A stretch of 64,000 nucleotides of DNA from contig DASYAD010000257.1 of the NCBI GenBank assembly GCA_036501515.1, positions 1 to 64,000 on the forward strand, in the 5' to 3' direction. A program made the translations under genes and the position numbers. The stretch comes from Trebonia sp036501515. Lineage in GTDB: Bacteria; Actinomycetota; Actinomycetes; Streptosporangiales; Streptosporangiaceae. The notes under the pieces were generated by a model. That model ran no database searches. It had not been told where the DNA came from and saw nothing but the letters and a program-made list of their open reading frames with translations. Shown here piece after piece: positions 1 to 8,662 of this stretch. The first letter of the stretch is position 1. Each line of letters starts with the position of its first letter.

Positions 1-42
1 GCCTCCTACCTGGAACTGCCCATGACTGAGATCGGAGACTGA
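1..42 (+). CDS. 3' end of an upstream gene (partial)
   Basis: The first 42 bases read as 13 sense codons (ending in PMTEIGD) and a TGA, one base before the GTG of the next gene. The tight spacing suggests the last gene of the same operon as the following CoA-transferase and crotonase-like genes. Too little is present to name a family; an acyl-CoA-metabolism enzyme would fit the context only by inference. Confidence 0.4.
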   Translation, partial: ASYLELPMTEIGD

Positions 43-43
43 C

Positions 44-1210
44 GTGGGTGCTGATCTGCCGCTTGCTGACCTTCGGGTGATCGACCTGACCGTGGCGCGA
101 GCCGGGCCCAACTGCGTCAGGCAGCTGGCCGACTGGGGCGCGGACGTGATCAGGATCGACGCGCCGCCGAACCGGACGTCCGGTGAGCGCAGGCACAACT
201 CGGACTTCCAGAACCTGCACCGCAACAAGCGGTCCATCCTGCTCGACCTGACCACCGCCGAAGACAAGGCGACGCTGATGCGGCTCGTCGACGGGGCCGA
301 CATCCTGGTAGAGAACATGCGGCCCGGCGTCAAGTCACGCCTCGGGTTCGGTTACACCGAAGTCCACCAGCGCAATCCGCGGCTGGTGTACGGCTCGATC
401 TCCGGCTTCGGGCAGGACGGCCCGTACGCCGACCGGGGCGCCTACGACCAGATCATCCAGGGCATGGGCGGGCTCATGAGCGTGACCGGTACCGACGGGG
501 TCCCGGCGCGGGCCGGGATCGCTTTGTCGGACATGGCCGCCGGACTGTACCTGGCGGTCGGCATCCTGGTCGCCCTGCACGAGCGGGACCGCACCGGGGT
601 CGGGCGCTGGGTGCAGACGTCGCTGCTGGAATCCATGGTGGGCATGCTCGACATGCAGGCGACCAGGTGGACCGTCGATCACGAGGTCCCGGGCCAGGAG
701 GGTAACCATCACCCGACGCTGGTCCCCATGGGGACCTACCGGTCGAGCGACGGTTACGTGAACGTAGCCGCACCGTACGGCCGGTTGCTTGACCGGTTCT
801 TCGCGGTCAGCGGGCTACCGGGATTGCAGGACGACGAGCGCTTCGACTCCTCGGCCAAGCGCTCCCAGCGGCGGGAGGAGCTCAACGAGATCATCGGCAC
901 CCAGATGCGGGAGCGGACAACGGCGGAGTGGGTGGCCGTACTCAACGATGCCGGCGTGCCGTGCGGGCCGGTGTACCGCATCGACGAAATGTTCGCCGAT
1001 CCGCAGATCGAGCACCTGGCGCTGACGGAGCCGGTGGAGCACCCGGCCCTCGGCCAGCTCGCGCTCGTCCGGAATCCGGTGCGGATGACCGGAGTAGGCC
1101 CGACCGTGCGCCAGCCGAGTCCCGACCTGGGGGAGCACAGCGCGCAGGTGCTCGCGGAACTCGACCTCGGCACCCCCGGCCCTTCCGGCGAGCGGAGCGC
1201 GCTCCGGTGA
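44..1210 (+). CDS. CaiB/BaiF family (class III) CoA-transferase
   Basis: This 388-residue protein has the usual length of a class III CoA-transferase, cytosolic enzymes that move CoA between acyl groups through a catalytic aspartate. Visible family features are the N-terminal LADLRVIDLTVARAGP block, the nucleotide-loop region around residue 100 (NPRLVYGSISGFGQDGP, residues 111-127) and the SDMAAG segment near residue 162, whose Asp matches the catalytic position. The GTG start at 44 follows the previous stop by one base, and its stop overlaps the GTG of the crotonase-like gene, so the two are probably translationally coupled. The substrate is unknown; a carnitine, formyl or succinyl donor specificity cannot be read from sequence. 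Confidence 0.9.
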   Translation: MGADLPLADLRVIDLTVARAGPNCVRQLADWGADVIRIDAPPNRTSGERRHNSDFQNLHRNKRSILLDLTTAEDKATLMRLVDGADILVENMRPGVKSRLGFGYTEVHQRNPRLVYGSISGFGQDGPYADRGAYDQIIQGMGGLMSVTGTDGVPARAGIALSDMAAGLYLAVGILVALHERDRTGVGRWVQTSLLESMVGMLDMQATRWTVDHEVPGQEGNHHPTLVPMGTYRSSDGYVNVAAPYGRLLDRFFAVSGLPGLQDDERFDSSAKRSQRREELNEIIGTQMRERTTAEWVAVLNDAGVPCGPVYRIDEMFADPQIEHLALTEPVEHPALGQLALVRNPVRMTGVGPTVRQPSPDLGEHSAQVLAELDLGTPGPSGERSALR

Positions 1211-2052
1211 CCGGCACCACCGGAAACGAGACGATTCCTGACACGCCGGCCTCCGACCTGCCCACCGGGACCGAACGCCTCCTGCTGCGGGTGGAGGGCC
1301 AGGTCGCCCAGCTGACCTTCAACAACCCGGCCAAGCGCAACGCACTGTCGATGGACATGGCCCTGGCCCTGCCGGACATCCTGCGGAGGCTGGAGCGAGA
1401 TCCCGGCGTGCGGGTCATCCTCGTCGCCGGCGCCGGCGACCTGGCCTTCATGTCGGGGGCCGACATCTCCGAGTTCGGCCAGCTCAGAGACTCGGCCGAG
1501 CAACGCGCGGAGTTCGACCGCGCGTCCGTCGAGATGGACGGCGCCTGGGCGTCCCTGACCAAGCCAGTGGTCGCCATGATCAGGGGCTTCTGCATCGGCC
1601 GGGGCATGCTGACCGCGTTGCAGGCGGACATCCGGCTCTGCTCGACCGACGCGACCTTCGCCATCCCCGCCGCCCGCCTCGGGCTCGGCTACGGCCTGGC
1701 CGGCGTCCGTGCCCTGAGCCACGTGGTCGGACCCACCGTGGCGGCCCAGCTGCTGTTCACGGGACAGCGGCTGACCGCTGACACCGCCCTCCGTTCGGGA
1801 CTCGTCAATGAAGTAACGGAGCCGCGGGACCTGGCCGCACGGGCGCACGAGCTGGCCGGCGCGATCGCGGCCAACGCGCCGCTCACGATCGCGGCCTGCA
1901 AGGCCGCGCTGCGCGAGCTGGCGAAACCGGAAGCCGACCAGCGGACCGACCTGGTCCGCGCGATGGTCGAGCGCTGCTACCAGTCGGCCGACTACCGCGA
2001 AGGCCAGGCGGCGTTCAAGGAAAAGCGGCCGCCCCGCTTCGAGGGACGCTGA
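1207..2052 (+). CDS. Enoyl-CoA hydratase/isomerase (crotonase) family protein
   Basis: Crotonase-fold protein of 281 residues. I chose the GTG at 1207, which overlaps the TGA of the CoA-transferase (GTGA), instead of longer in-frame upstream starts that would run inside that gene. The CoA-binding SGADISEF segment (first oxyanion loop) is clear. The second oxyanion loop reads GFCIGRGM, with Arg where most members have Gly, and the usual catalytic Glu region reads IPAARLGLGYGLAG without that Glu. This resembles a known actinobacterial subfamily with an IPAARLGLGYG signature, so 2-enoyl-CoA hydration should not be assumed; isomerase, decarboxylase or another crotonase reaction is possible. It lies between a CoA-transferase and two esterases. 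Confidence 0.88.
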   Translation: MTGTTGNETIPDTPASDLPTGTERLLLRVEGQVAQLTFNNPAKRNALSMDMALALPDILRRLERDPGVRVILVAGAGDLAFMSGADISEFGQLRDSAEQRAEFDRASVEMDGAWASLTKPVVAMIRGFCIGRGMLTALQADIRLCSTDATFAIPAARLGLGYGLAGVRALSHVVGPTVAAQLLFTGQRLTADTALRSGLVNEVTEPRDLAARAHELAGAIAANAPLTIAACKAALRELAKPEADQRTDLVRAMVERCYQSADYREGQAAFKEKRPPRFEGR

Positions 2053-2060
2053 AAGGCGGG

Positions 2061-3644
2061 ATGACGATGGCGAAGGACGAGCAGCTGACCGCCGCGCCGG
2101 CTGAGTGCCTCGTGGAGACGGAAGCGGGCTGGATCAGGGGAGTGCGCGCCGGCGGCCTCGATGTCTTCAAGGGCATCCCCTACGGTGCGGGCACCGCGGA
2201 CCACCGCTTCCAGGCGCCGTCCCCGGCGCCGTCCTGGGCCGGCGTCAGGGACGCGACCGGCTACGGTCCCCGTGCGCCCCAGGCGCCGCGCGGAGCCGTC
2301 GCGGCCGGGTACGCGCTGCTTTCCTCGTGGGTGGACCAGTCACCGGGGATGAGCGAGGACTGCCTGGTGCTCAACGTCTGGGCGCCGTCCGGCCCGCGGG
2401 CCGGCCTGCCGGTCATGGTCTGGTTGCACGGCGGCGGATTCGCGGCCGGCAGCGGTGCGAGCACCAGCAGCGACGGCGCCGCGCTCGCCGCTGAAGGCGA
2501 CGTCGTGGTGGTGACGCTCAACCACCGACTTGGCAGCCTCGGGTTCCTCTACCTGGCCGAGCTCGACGGCAACGAGTACCGCGACTCAGGTCAGGCGGGA
2601 ATGCTCGACATCGTGCTCGCGCTGCGCTGGATCGCAGAGAACGTGGCGCGGTTCGGCGGGGACCCCGGCAACGTGACGATCTTCGGTGAGAGCGGCGGCG
2701 GCGCCAAGGTCGCCTACCTGATGGGGATGCCCGCCGCCGCGGGGCTGTTTCACCGGGCGATCATCCAGAGCAGCCCCTACCTGCGGGGAGCGACCAGGGA
2801 CGCGGCGACCGCGCTGGCCGAGCGGGTGCTGCACGGACTCGGCCTGGGCGTCGGCGAGCTCGAGAAGCTGCGGAGCGTCCCGGCCGGGCAGCTGGTCGAA
2901 GCGCTCGGTGACAACACCGTCATGGCCAACCGGGTCGCCTTCGTCCCGGTCACCGACGGCGTGAACCTGCCCCGGGACCCGTTCGCACCCGACGCCACCC
3001 CGCTGAGCCGTGACATCCCGCTCATCATCGGGAACTGCCGCTGGGAGTACATCTTCCAGTACGGGCAGGAGTACCCGGACACCTTCGGCCTCGACTTCCA
3101 GACGCTGCCGCGCCGGCTCGAGGGAGTGCTGTTCCAGGGCGGACCGGTCGCCGACGTGGCGGTCAGGAGCCCGGCCGAGGTGATCGACTTCTACCGCCGG
3201 GCGCGTCCCGGATTCTCGGCCGGCGACATCTTCTTCGCCGCCCTGACCGACTCCCGGATGCTCCGCAACTCCGTGCTGATCAGCGAGCGGAGGAACCGCC
3301 TGGGCGGTGCGGCCTCCTACCTGTACGTCATCGACTGGGAAACGCCGGTCGACGGTGGCCGCTGGCACGCGCCCCACGCGATGGACATCCCGCTCGTCTT
3401 CGGCACGGTCGGTGCCTCGCCGTCGATCGTGGGGACCGGCGAGACCCCGCGGCGCCTGTCCGGGCAGGTGATGCGCTACTGGCTCTCCTTCGCCAGGACC
3501 GGGGCGCCCGCGGCCGGCGATCTTCCTGCCTGGCCCGCGTACGAGGAAAGCCGGCGTGACTCGATGCTGTTCGACGAGGTATCCCGGGTGGAGTCCGACC
3601 CGCAGGCTGAGGTTCGGCGCTGGTGGGACGGTGACCAGGCATGA
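2061..3644 (+). CDS. Type B carboxylesterase (first of a tandem pair)
   Basis: A 527-residue alpha/beta hydrolase of the carboxylesterase type B family, the usual length. Motifs in order: FKGIPYG near residue 40, SEDCLVLNVWAP at 99-109, the oxyanion HGGGF at 123-127, and the nucleophile elbow FGESGGG with Ser211. Most family members have GESAG at the elbow. The HAPHAMDIPLVFG segment supplies the catalytic His. No signal peptide is visible, so it is probably cytosolic. ATG 2061 and ATG 2067 are both possible. Its stop overlaps the ATG of a close paralogue (ATGA), indicating tandem duplication within one operon. It probably hydrolyses ester intermediates for the neighbouring CoA enzymes; the substrate is unknown. 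Confidence 0.92.
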   Translation: MTMAKDEQLTAAPAECLVETEAGWIRGVRAGGLDVFKGIPYGAGTADHRFQAPSPAPSWAGVRDATGYGPRAPQAPRGAVAAGYALLSSWVDQSPGMSEDCLVLNVWAPSGPRAGLPVMVWLHGGGFAAGSGASTSSDGAALAAEGDVVVVTLNHRLGSLGFLYLAELDGNEYRDSGQAGMLDIVLALRWIAENVARFGGDPGNVTIFGESGGGAKVAYLMGMPAAAGLFHRAIIQSSPYLRGATRDAATALAERVLHGLGLGVGELEKLRSVPAGQLVEALGDNTVMANRVAFVPVTDGVNLPRDPFAPDATPLSRDIPLIIGNCRWEYIFQYGQEYPDTFGLDFQTLPRRLEGVLFQGGPVADVAVRSPAEVIDFYRRARPGFSAGDIFFAALTDSRMLRNSVLISERRNRLGGAASYLYVIDWETPVDGGRWHAPHAMDIPLVFGTVGASPSIVGTGETPRRLSGQVMRYWLSFARTGAPAAGDLPAWPAYEESRRDSMLFDEVSRVESDPQAEVRRWWDGDQA

Positions 3645-5233
3645 CGAGGCAGCATTCGCAGCCGGCCGGGTCAGGCCCGGTCGAGCGCGTGGTGGAGACC
3701 GGGTCGGGACGGATCGCAGGCCTGAGCGGCGGCGGCGTCGATGTCTTCAAGGGCGTCCCCTACGGCGCGGGCACCGCGGGCCGCCGCTTCCAGGCGCCGG
3801 CCCCGGCGCCGTCCTGGACCGGGGTCAGGGACGCGACCGAGTACGGTCCCCGCGCCCCGCAGCCGCCGCGCGGACCCGTCGCCTCGTCCTACTCGCCGAT
3901 GTCCTCCTGGCGGGAGCAGTCGCCCGCGATGAGCGAGGACTGCCTGGTCCTCAACGTCTGGGCGCCGTCCGGCCCGCGAGCCGGCCTGCCGGTCATGGTC
4001 TGGTTGCACGGCGGCGGATTCGGGGCCGGCAGCGGCTCGCGGACCATCACGGACGGCACCACGCTCGCGGCCGACGGCGACGTGGTCGTGGTGACGCTGA
4101 ACCACCGCCTGGGCAGCCTCGGGTTCCTCTACCTGGCCGAGCTCGGCGGTGCGGAGTTCCGCGACTCAGGTCAGGCGGGCATGCTCGACATCGTGCTCGC
4201 GCTGCGCTGGGTGCGGGACAACGTGGCCCGGTTCGGCGGCGACCCCGGCAACGTGACGATCTTCGGCGAGAGCGGCGGCGGGGCGAAGGTCGCCTACCTG
4301 ATGGGGATGCCCGCGGCGGTCGGCCTGTTCCACCGGGCGATCATCCAGAGCGGCCCCTACCTGCGGGGATCGTCGCCGGAGAGGGCGACGGCGCTGGCCG
4401 AGCGGGTGCTGCACGGACTCGGCCTGGGCGCCGGTGATCTCGGCCGGCTACCGGACATCCCGGCTGACCAGCTGGTCGCGGCCCTCGGTGATAACAGCAA
4501 AATGGCGAACCGGGTGGCCTTTGTCCCGGTCACCGACGGCCGTAATCTCCCGCGTGACCCGTTCGCCCCTGACGCCACCCCGTTGTGCCGCGACATCCCG
4601 CTCATCGTCGGGAACACCCGCTGGGAGTACATCCTGCAGTTCGGGCAGGAGGACCCGGCCAACTTCGATCTCGACTTCCAGGCGCTGCCCGGCAGGCTGA
4701 CGGGGGTGCTGTCGCAGGGCGGGTCCTTCGCCGAGGTGCGGATCCCGGACCCGTCGGAGACGGTCGGCTTCTACCGCCGGGTACGTCCCGGTTTCTCCGC
4801 CAGCGACATCTTCTTCGCCGCCCTGACCGACTCCAGGATGCTGCGGAACTCGGCGCTGATCGCCGAGCGCAGAGCGCGCCTGGGCGGTGCGGCCACCTAC
4901 GTCTACGTCATCGACTGGAATACGCCGGTCGACGGGGGCCGCTGGCACGCGCCGCACGCGATGGACGTCCCCCTCGTGTTCGGCACGGTGGACGGCTCGC
5001 CGTCGATGCTGGGCACCGGCGCGACCCCGCGGCGGTTGTCAGGGCAGATGATGCGGTCCTGGATCTCCTTCGCCAGGACCGGCGTCCCCGCGGCCGGCGA
5101 CCTCCCCGGCTGGCCTGCGTACGAGGAAACCCGGCGCCAGACGATGCTGTTCGACGAGACCTCCCGGGTGGAGTCCGATCCGCAGTCGGACGTCCGGCGC
5201 TACTGGAGCGACGGGTCGAGCGGAGAGAAGTAA
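3641..5233 (+). CDS. Type B carboxylesterase (second of a tandem pair)
   Basis: A 530-residue paralogue of the preceding esterase, starting at an ATG that overlaps its TGA. The two are nearly identical over long blocks (HGGGFxAGSG, LNHRLGSLGFLYLAEL, FGESGGGAKVAYLMGMP, HAPHAMD), including at the DNA level, so the duplication is fairly recent. They differ mainly at the N-terminus and in the 80-100 and 330-360 regions, near where substrate-pocket loops lie in this family. The nucleophile elbow again reads GESGGG. No signal peptide is seen. It is the last gene of the plus-strand block and is followed by a possible hairpin terminator. Confidence 0.92.
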   Translation: MTRQHSQPAGSGPVERVVETGSGRIAGLSGGGVDVFKGVPYGAGTAGRRFQAPAPAPSWTGVRDATEYGPRAPQPPRGPVASSYSPMSSWREQSPAMSEDCLVLNVWAPSGPRAGLPVMVWLHGGGFGAGSGSRTITDGTTLAADGDVVVVTLNHRLGSLGFLYLAELGGAEFRDSGQAGMLDIVLALRWVRDNVARFGGDPGNVTIFGESGGGAKVAYLMGMPAAVGLFHRAIIQSGPYLRGSSPERATALAERVLHGLGLGAGDLGRLPDIPADQLVAALGDNSKMANRVAFVPVTDGRNLPRDPFAPDATPLCRDIPLIVGNTRWEYILQFGQEDPANFDLDFQALPGRLTGVLSQGGSFAEVRIPDPSETVGFYRRVRPGFSASDIFFAALTDSRMLRNSALIAERRARLGGAATYVYVIDWNTPVDGGRWHAPHAMDVPLVFGTVDGSPSMLGTGATPRRLSGQMMRSWISFARTGVPAAGDLPGWPAYEETRRQTMLFDETSRVESDPQSDVRRYWSDGSSGEK

Positions 5234-5270
5234 GCCGCCCCGCGGCTGGCGGCAGCTCGTGAGGCGGCTT
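5232..5270 (+). terminator. Possible hairpin terminator between convergent genes
   Basis: AAGCCGCC (5232-5239) pairs with GGCGGCTT (5263-5270) across a GC-rich 23-nt loop, just after the stop of the second esterase and ahead of the convergent MarR gene. There is no long U tract, as is common in high-GC actinobacteria. Confidence 0.45.
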
Positions 5271-5283
5271 TCCGGTCAGCGGG

Positions 5284-5793
5284 TCAGCCGCCGGGGGCGG
5301 GATGCGGGCGGGCCGGGCGGGCCGGCTTGACCCGGCGGGTGTTGATGGGGACGCCGAGGGAGTCGGCGCAGCGCCGCAGCAAGTCGTCGAGGACGGCGAC
5401 CTCTTGCGGCGCGAGCCGCGCGCACATCTCGGCTTCCAGCGCGTTCGCCGCGTCCTCGCAGGCGGCGATCACTTCCTCGCCCCGCTCGGTGAGACTGGCC
5501 TCGAGGATCCGGCCGTGGTCAGGGGCGGGGTGGCGCTCCACCAGGCCGCCCGCGATGAGCGACTTCAGCACCTCGTTGGTCACCTGGGGGGACACGCCAG
5601 TCCCGCGGGCCAGGTCGGCGTTGGACATCCCGGGAATCCGCCGCAGCGTGAACAGGATGACGTACTCGGCCTCGCTGGCCCCCTGCTCGGCCAGCCGCTC
5701 GGTCAGCTTGGCGTTGAAGGTCCGGTACACGCGGCGGAGGGCGTGCCGGAGAGTGGGGTCAAGGCCCTGCGCCAGGCCGCGTTCCGGGGTCAC
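5284..5793 (-). CDS. MarR family transcriptional regulator
   Basis: A 169-residue winged-helix regulator. The recognition region (LARGTGVSPQVTNEVLKSLI, about residues 61-80) and the wing (VERHPAPDHGRILEASLTERG) are typical of MarR proteins, which bind palindromic operators as dimers and release them on binding small phenolic or lipophilic ligands. I place the start at the GTG at 5793, which overlaps the TGA of the MFS gene (GTGA); the upstream in-frame region belongs to that transporter. Co-transcription with an exporter and divergence from a flavin oxidoreductase suggest that it senses a toxic or metabolic compound. The perfect inverted repeat at 7116-7139 is the obvious candidate operator. 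Confidence 0.9.
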   Translation of the reverse strand: MTPERGLAQGLDPTLRHALRRVYRTFNAKLTERLAEQGASEAEYVILFTLRRIPGMSNADLARGTGVSPQVTNEVLKSLIAGGLVERHPAPDHGRILEASLTERGEEVIAACEDAANALEAEMCARLAPQEVAVLDDLLRRCADSLGVPINTRRVKPARPARPHPAPGG

Positions 5794-7034
5794 CCAAGAA
5801 ACCCTAGCCCGTCTCGGTGTGTCAGATTCCCTGATATTAACGACGCCGGGCTGACGGCCCCTGGCCGGCGGCGCAGGTAGGCCAGGGCCGCCAGGTCGAA
5901 GACGGCCAGCACCGAGCCGACGACGATGAACGTCGACAGGATGCTCGCGTGCGCGACGCCGAAGCCTGCCCCGATCACCGGGATCGTCAGCCCGACATAG
6001 GCGATCAGGTAGAACAGCGAGCTGACCCGGCCCCGCTCGCCGCCGCTGGCCACGCTCAGCGCGGTGGCCAGGCCGCCGGAGAACGCGGCCCCGACCGCGA
6101 TACCGGAAATCACCGTGCCCGCCAGGAACAGCGGGTAGGACGCGGCGTCCAGGCTCCAGGCCAGCAGTGCCAGGCCCGCGATCAGCACCGCGAGCCCTAG
6201 CTCGATGGCGGTGCGAGCGGGCAGGCGGCGGATGGCGAGCTGGGTCAGCACGGCCACGCCGAACAGCAGCGACACGCTGGCGCCGATGACCCACGGGTGG
6301 TGCTGGCCGATGACCTTCTCCAGGAACGTCGGAACGAGCGCGGTGAACAGCCCGAGCAGGGCGAACGTGGTCAGCCCGGCCAGCGCGGCGGCGACGAACA
6401 CCCCGCGCCCGGTTCCTGGCAGGCCGAGCGACGGCCGGCTGACGATCAGCACCGGCGCCGTCCGCCCGGGGCGGTCCCGGCAGACCAGGCCAAGCCCGAC
6501 GACGACCGCGACCACGAGCACGCCAAGCGCCACCTCGAACGGCAGGCGGGTGGGCCGGGCGGCGGACTCCGCCAGCACGCCGCCGAGAACCGGGCCAAGG
6601 CCGAGCCCGAACAGGTTGACGGCGCCCGGCACGACCTGGTTCCACAGCCGCGCCCTGCCCGCCAGGTCAACCAGGGTCGCGGTGGCCGCGGCGGACGCCA
6701 GGCCGGCCGAGAAACCGGATACCAGCCGGGCCACGAACAACATGGCGAGCCCGTTGGCCAGCAGGAACAGGACGGAGGACAGGGCCGACAGGGCGGCGCA
6801 GGCGAGCAGGACCGGCCGTCGCCCGTCGACGTCAGAGTCGCGGCCCGCGAACAGCAGCGCGGCGATGACGCCCACCGCGTAGGTGGCGAACACCAGCGTG
6901 GTGACGACCGACCCGAATCCGTAGCTGCGCTCCCAGAACGCGTACAGCGGCGTCGGCAGCGTGGTCGCCATCATCACCGAGGCGAACAGGACGCCGATGG
7001 CCGCGTAGGCCTGGCCGCGCTCGGGCCTACTCAT
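5790..7034 (-). CDS. MFS transporter, drug-efflux type
   Basis: A 414-residue polytopic membrane protein with about 12 hydrophobic segments and a charged loop after helix 2 (FAGRDSDVDGRRPVLL), matching the major facilitator motif A. This loop and the overall length fit drug:proton antiporters of the DHA1/EmrB-like group. The ATG at 7034 begins the reading MSRPERGQAY. It is the promoter-proximal gene of a two-gene operon with the MarR regulator, a common layout for regulated efflux pumps. The exported substrate is unknown. Confidence 0.88.
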   Translation of the reverse strand: MSRPERGQAYAAIGVLFASVMMATTLPTPLYAFWERSYGFGSVVTTLVFATYAVGVIAALLFAGRDSDVDGRRPVLLACAALSALSSVLFLLANGLAMLFVARLVSGFSAGLASAAATATLVDLAGRARLWNQVVPGAVNLFGLGLGPVLGGVLAESAARPTRLPFEVALGVLVVAVVVGLGLVCRDRPGRTAPVLIVSRPSLGLPGTGRGVFVAAALAGLTTFALLGLFTALVPTFLEKVIGQHHPWVIGASVSLLFGVAVLTQLAIRRLPARTAIELGLAVLIAGLALLAWSLDAASYPLFLAGTVISGIAVGAAFSGGLATALSVASGGERGRVSSLFYLIAYVGLTIPVIGAGFGVAHASILSTFIVVGSVLAVFDLAALAYLRRRPGAVSPASLISGNLTHRDGLGFLG

Positions 7035-7115
7035 CCGGCGCGGGTTTGCTCGTGTGGCTCAAGGGCATGCGTTGGTTCATCCCCCGCGGCTCACTTTCTG
7101 CACGCGCGTTACACT

Positions 7116-7139
7116 GAAACGGATGAAATGCTCCGTTTC
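7116..7139. promoter_or_regulatory. Candidate MarR operator (perfect inverted repeat)
   Basis: GAAACGGA (7116-7123) and TCCGTTTC (7132-7139) form a perfect 8-bp inverted repeat with an 8-bp spacer, in the 133-bp gap between the divergent MFS-MarR operon and the flavin oxidoreductase. TTACAC at 7109-7114 could be a -10-like element for the plus-strand gene. The position and symmetry suit a MarR dimer controlling both directions. Confidence 0.6.
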
Positions 7140-7167
7140 CGCGGCTACGGGACCCTAAGGAGACTGC

Positions 7168-8595
7168 ATGTCAGTTCAGCCGAACCCGGCCCCCGACGCG
7201 GCGAGCCTGGCCAGCCGGATCACCAGCTCGCTCCCGGCAGGAACGGCCTACCAGCCGGGCACCGCGCCGTACGCCGCGTCCACCACCCCCGATAACAGCA
7301 GCTTCGGGCAGCACCCGGTCGCTGTCGTGCGGCCGCGCACCGCGGCGGACGTGGCCGCCGCCGTCGCGCTCGCCCGGGAACTGGGGCTCAGGGTCGTCGT
7401 CCAGGCGACCGGGCACGGGTCGGCCGCCGCGCTCGGGGACGGGCTGCTGCTCGTCGACACGTCCGCGCTCGACGCGGTGTCGGTCAGCCCGGCCGGCCGG
7501 ACCGTCCGGGTGGGGGCCGGCGTGACCTGGGCCGAAGTCCAGGCGCAGGCCGAGCCGCACCGCCTGCTCGCGCTCAGCGGGACCTCCCCGACCGTGGGCG
7601 TCTCCGGTTACACGTTCAACGGGGGAGTCGGCTGGCTGGTGCGCCCGTTCGGCCTCGCCTCGGCCGCCCTGCGCGCCGTCGAGTACGTCGACGGGGCCGG
7701 GCACGTTCACCGCGCCAGCGACGACAGCACCGACCCCACCGAGCGCGAGGCGCTGTGGGCCTTCCGCGGCGGCGCCCCGGCAGGCCTCGCCACCGAGCTG
7801 GAGTTCGACCTGTTCCCGGTGAGCGAGCTATGGGCCGGGTACCTGCTGTGGCCCGCCGGGCAGCTGCCCGCGCTCGCCGCGGCCTGGACTGGGGCGCTCG
7901 CCGCGGCCCCGGACACGCTGACAAGCACGCTGTCCCTGCTCCACCTGCCGCCGGGGGGCCCGTTCCCCGAGGCGCTGCTGAACACGACCGTGGTCCACCT
8001 GTCGTACGCCTCGGCCGGCGGGGAGCGCGACCTGACGTCGATGCGGTCGGCGATGCGCGCGGTCGCGGAGCCCGCGGTCGACACCACCGGCCCGTCGGAC
8101 GCCGCGAGGCTGTCCGGCATCCACCTCGACCCGCCGCCGGGCGTGCCGGCCAGGGGCACGGGCCGCTGGCTGGGGCCGCTGACCGCCGATGCCGTCAGCG
8201 CGATCTTCGGGGCCGCCCGCGTCGGGCAGCCGGACGGGCTGAACATGATCGAGCTGCGCCATGTCGACGCCCCCGCGGGCAAGCGCGGTCCCGGCCGCGA
8301 CGGCGCCCTCATCCGCGTTCCCGGCCCGTTCCTGCTGCACGCGGTCGGCGCCGCCGACAGCGACCAGCGGCGGGCCGACGTCGACACCTACCTCGGCCGG
8401 GTCGAGGAAGCGGCCCGGCCAGCCGATCTCGGCCGCGCCGCCCCGTCGTTCAGGGAGGGCCAGCCGGGCCCGGCCGACGCCTACACCGAACCGGAACTGC
8501 GGCGGCTGACCGCGCTCGCCGCCAAGACCGACCCGGACCGGATCTTCGCCTTCCAGCGCGGGCCGCGTTCCGCGGCTGTCGCACCCGGGGACTGA
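7168..8595 (+). CDS. FAD-binding oxidoreductase (PCMH/berberine-bridge type)
   Basis: A 475-residue flavoenzyme of the vanillyl-alcohol-oxidase fold. The N-terminal FAD domain shows HPVAVVRPRTAADVAAAV, then QATGHGSAAALGDG (about residues 84-97; the His lies where many relatives attach FAD covalently), then the VRVGAGVTWAEV strand and SGTSPTVGVSGYTFNGGVGWLVRPFGL. A short tail with YTEPELRRLTALAAKTDPDRIF matches the berberine-bridge domain. It has no twin-Arg or Sec signal, so it is probably cytosolic. A good AAGGAG ribosome site lies eight bases before the ATG. The inverted repeat upstream suggests MarR control together with the efflux pump. Its substrate is not predictable. Confidence 0.9.
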   Translation: MSVQPNPAPDAASLASRITSSLPAGTAYQPGTAPYAASTTPDNSSFGQHPVAVVRPRTAADVAAAVALARELGLRVVVQATGHGSAAALGDGLLLVDTSALDAVSVSPAGRTVRVGAGVTWAEVQAQAEPHRLLALSGTSPTVGVSGYTFNGGVGWLVRPFGLASAALRAVEYVDGAGHVHRASDDSTDPTEREALWAFRGGAPAGLATELEFDLFPVSELWAGYLLWPAGQLPALAAAWTGALAAAPDTLTSTLSLLHLPPGGPFPEALLNTTVVHLSYASAGGERDLTSMRSAMRAVAEPAVDTTGPSDAARLSGIHLDPPPGVPARGTGRWLGPLTADAVSAIFGAARVGQPDGLNMIELRHVDAPAGKRGPGRDGALIRVPGPFLLHAVGAADSDQRRADVDTYLGRVEEAARPADLGRAAPSFREGQPGPADAYTEPELRRLTALAAKTDPDRIFAFQRGPRSAAVAPGD

Positions 8596-8662
8596 CGTCA
8601 TGGCGGCCCGCGATATCCCGCTGCACGGCGGTGCCGCGGCGTAGTGATCAGGCCCCGCCCGG

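Noticed and set aside
5284..6645. A 453-codon frame covering the MarR gene
   Set aside because: Its first two thirds lie inside the MFS gene in another frame; the GTGA overlap shows that MarR begins at 5793.
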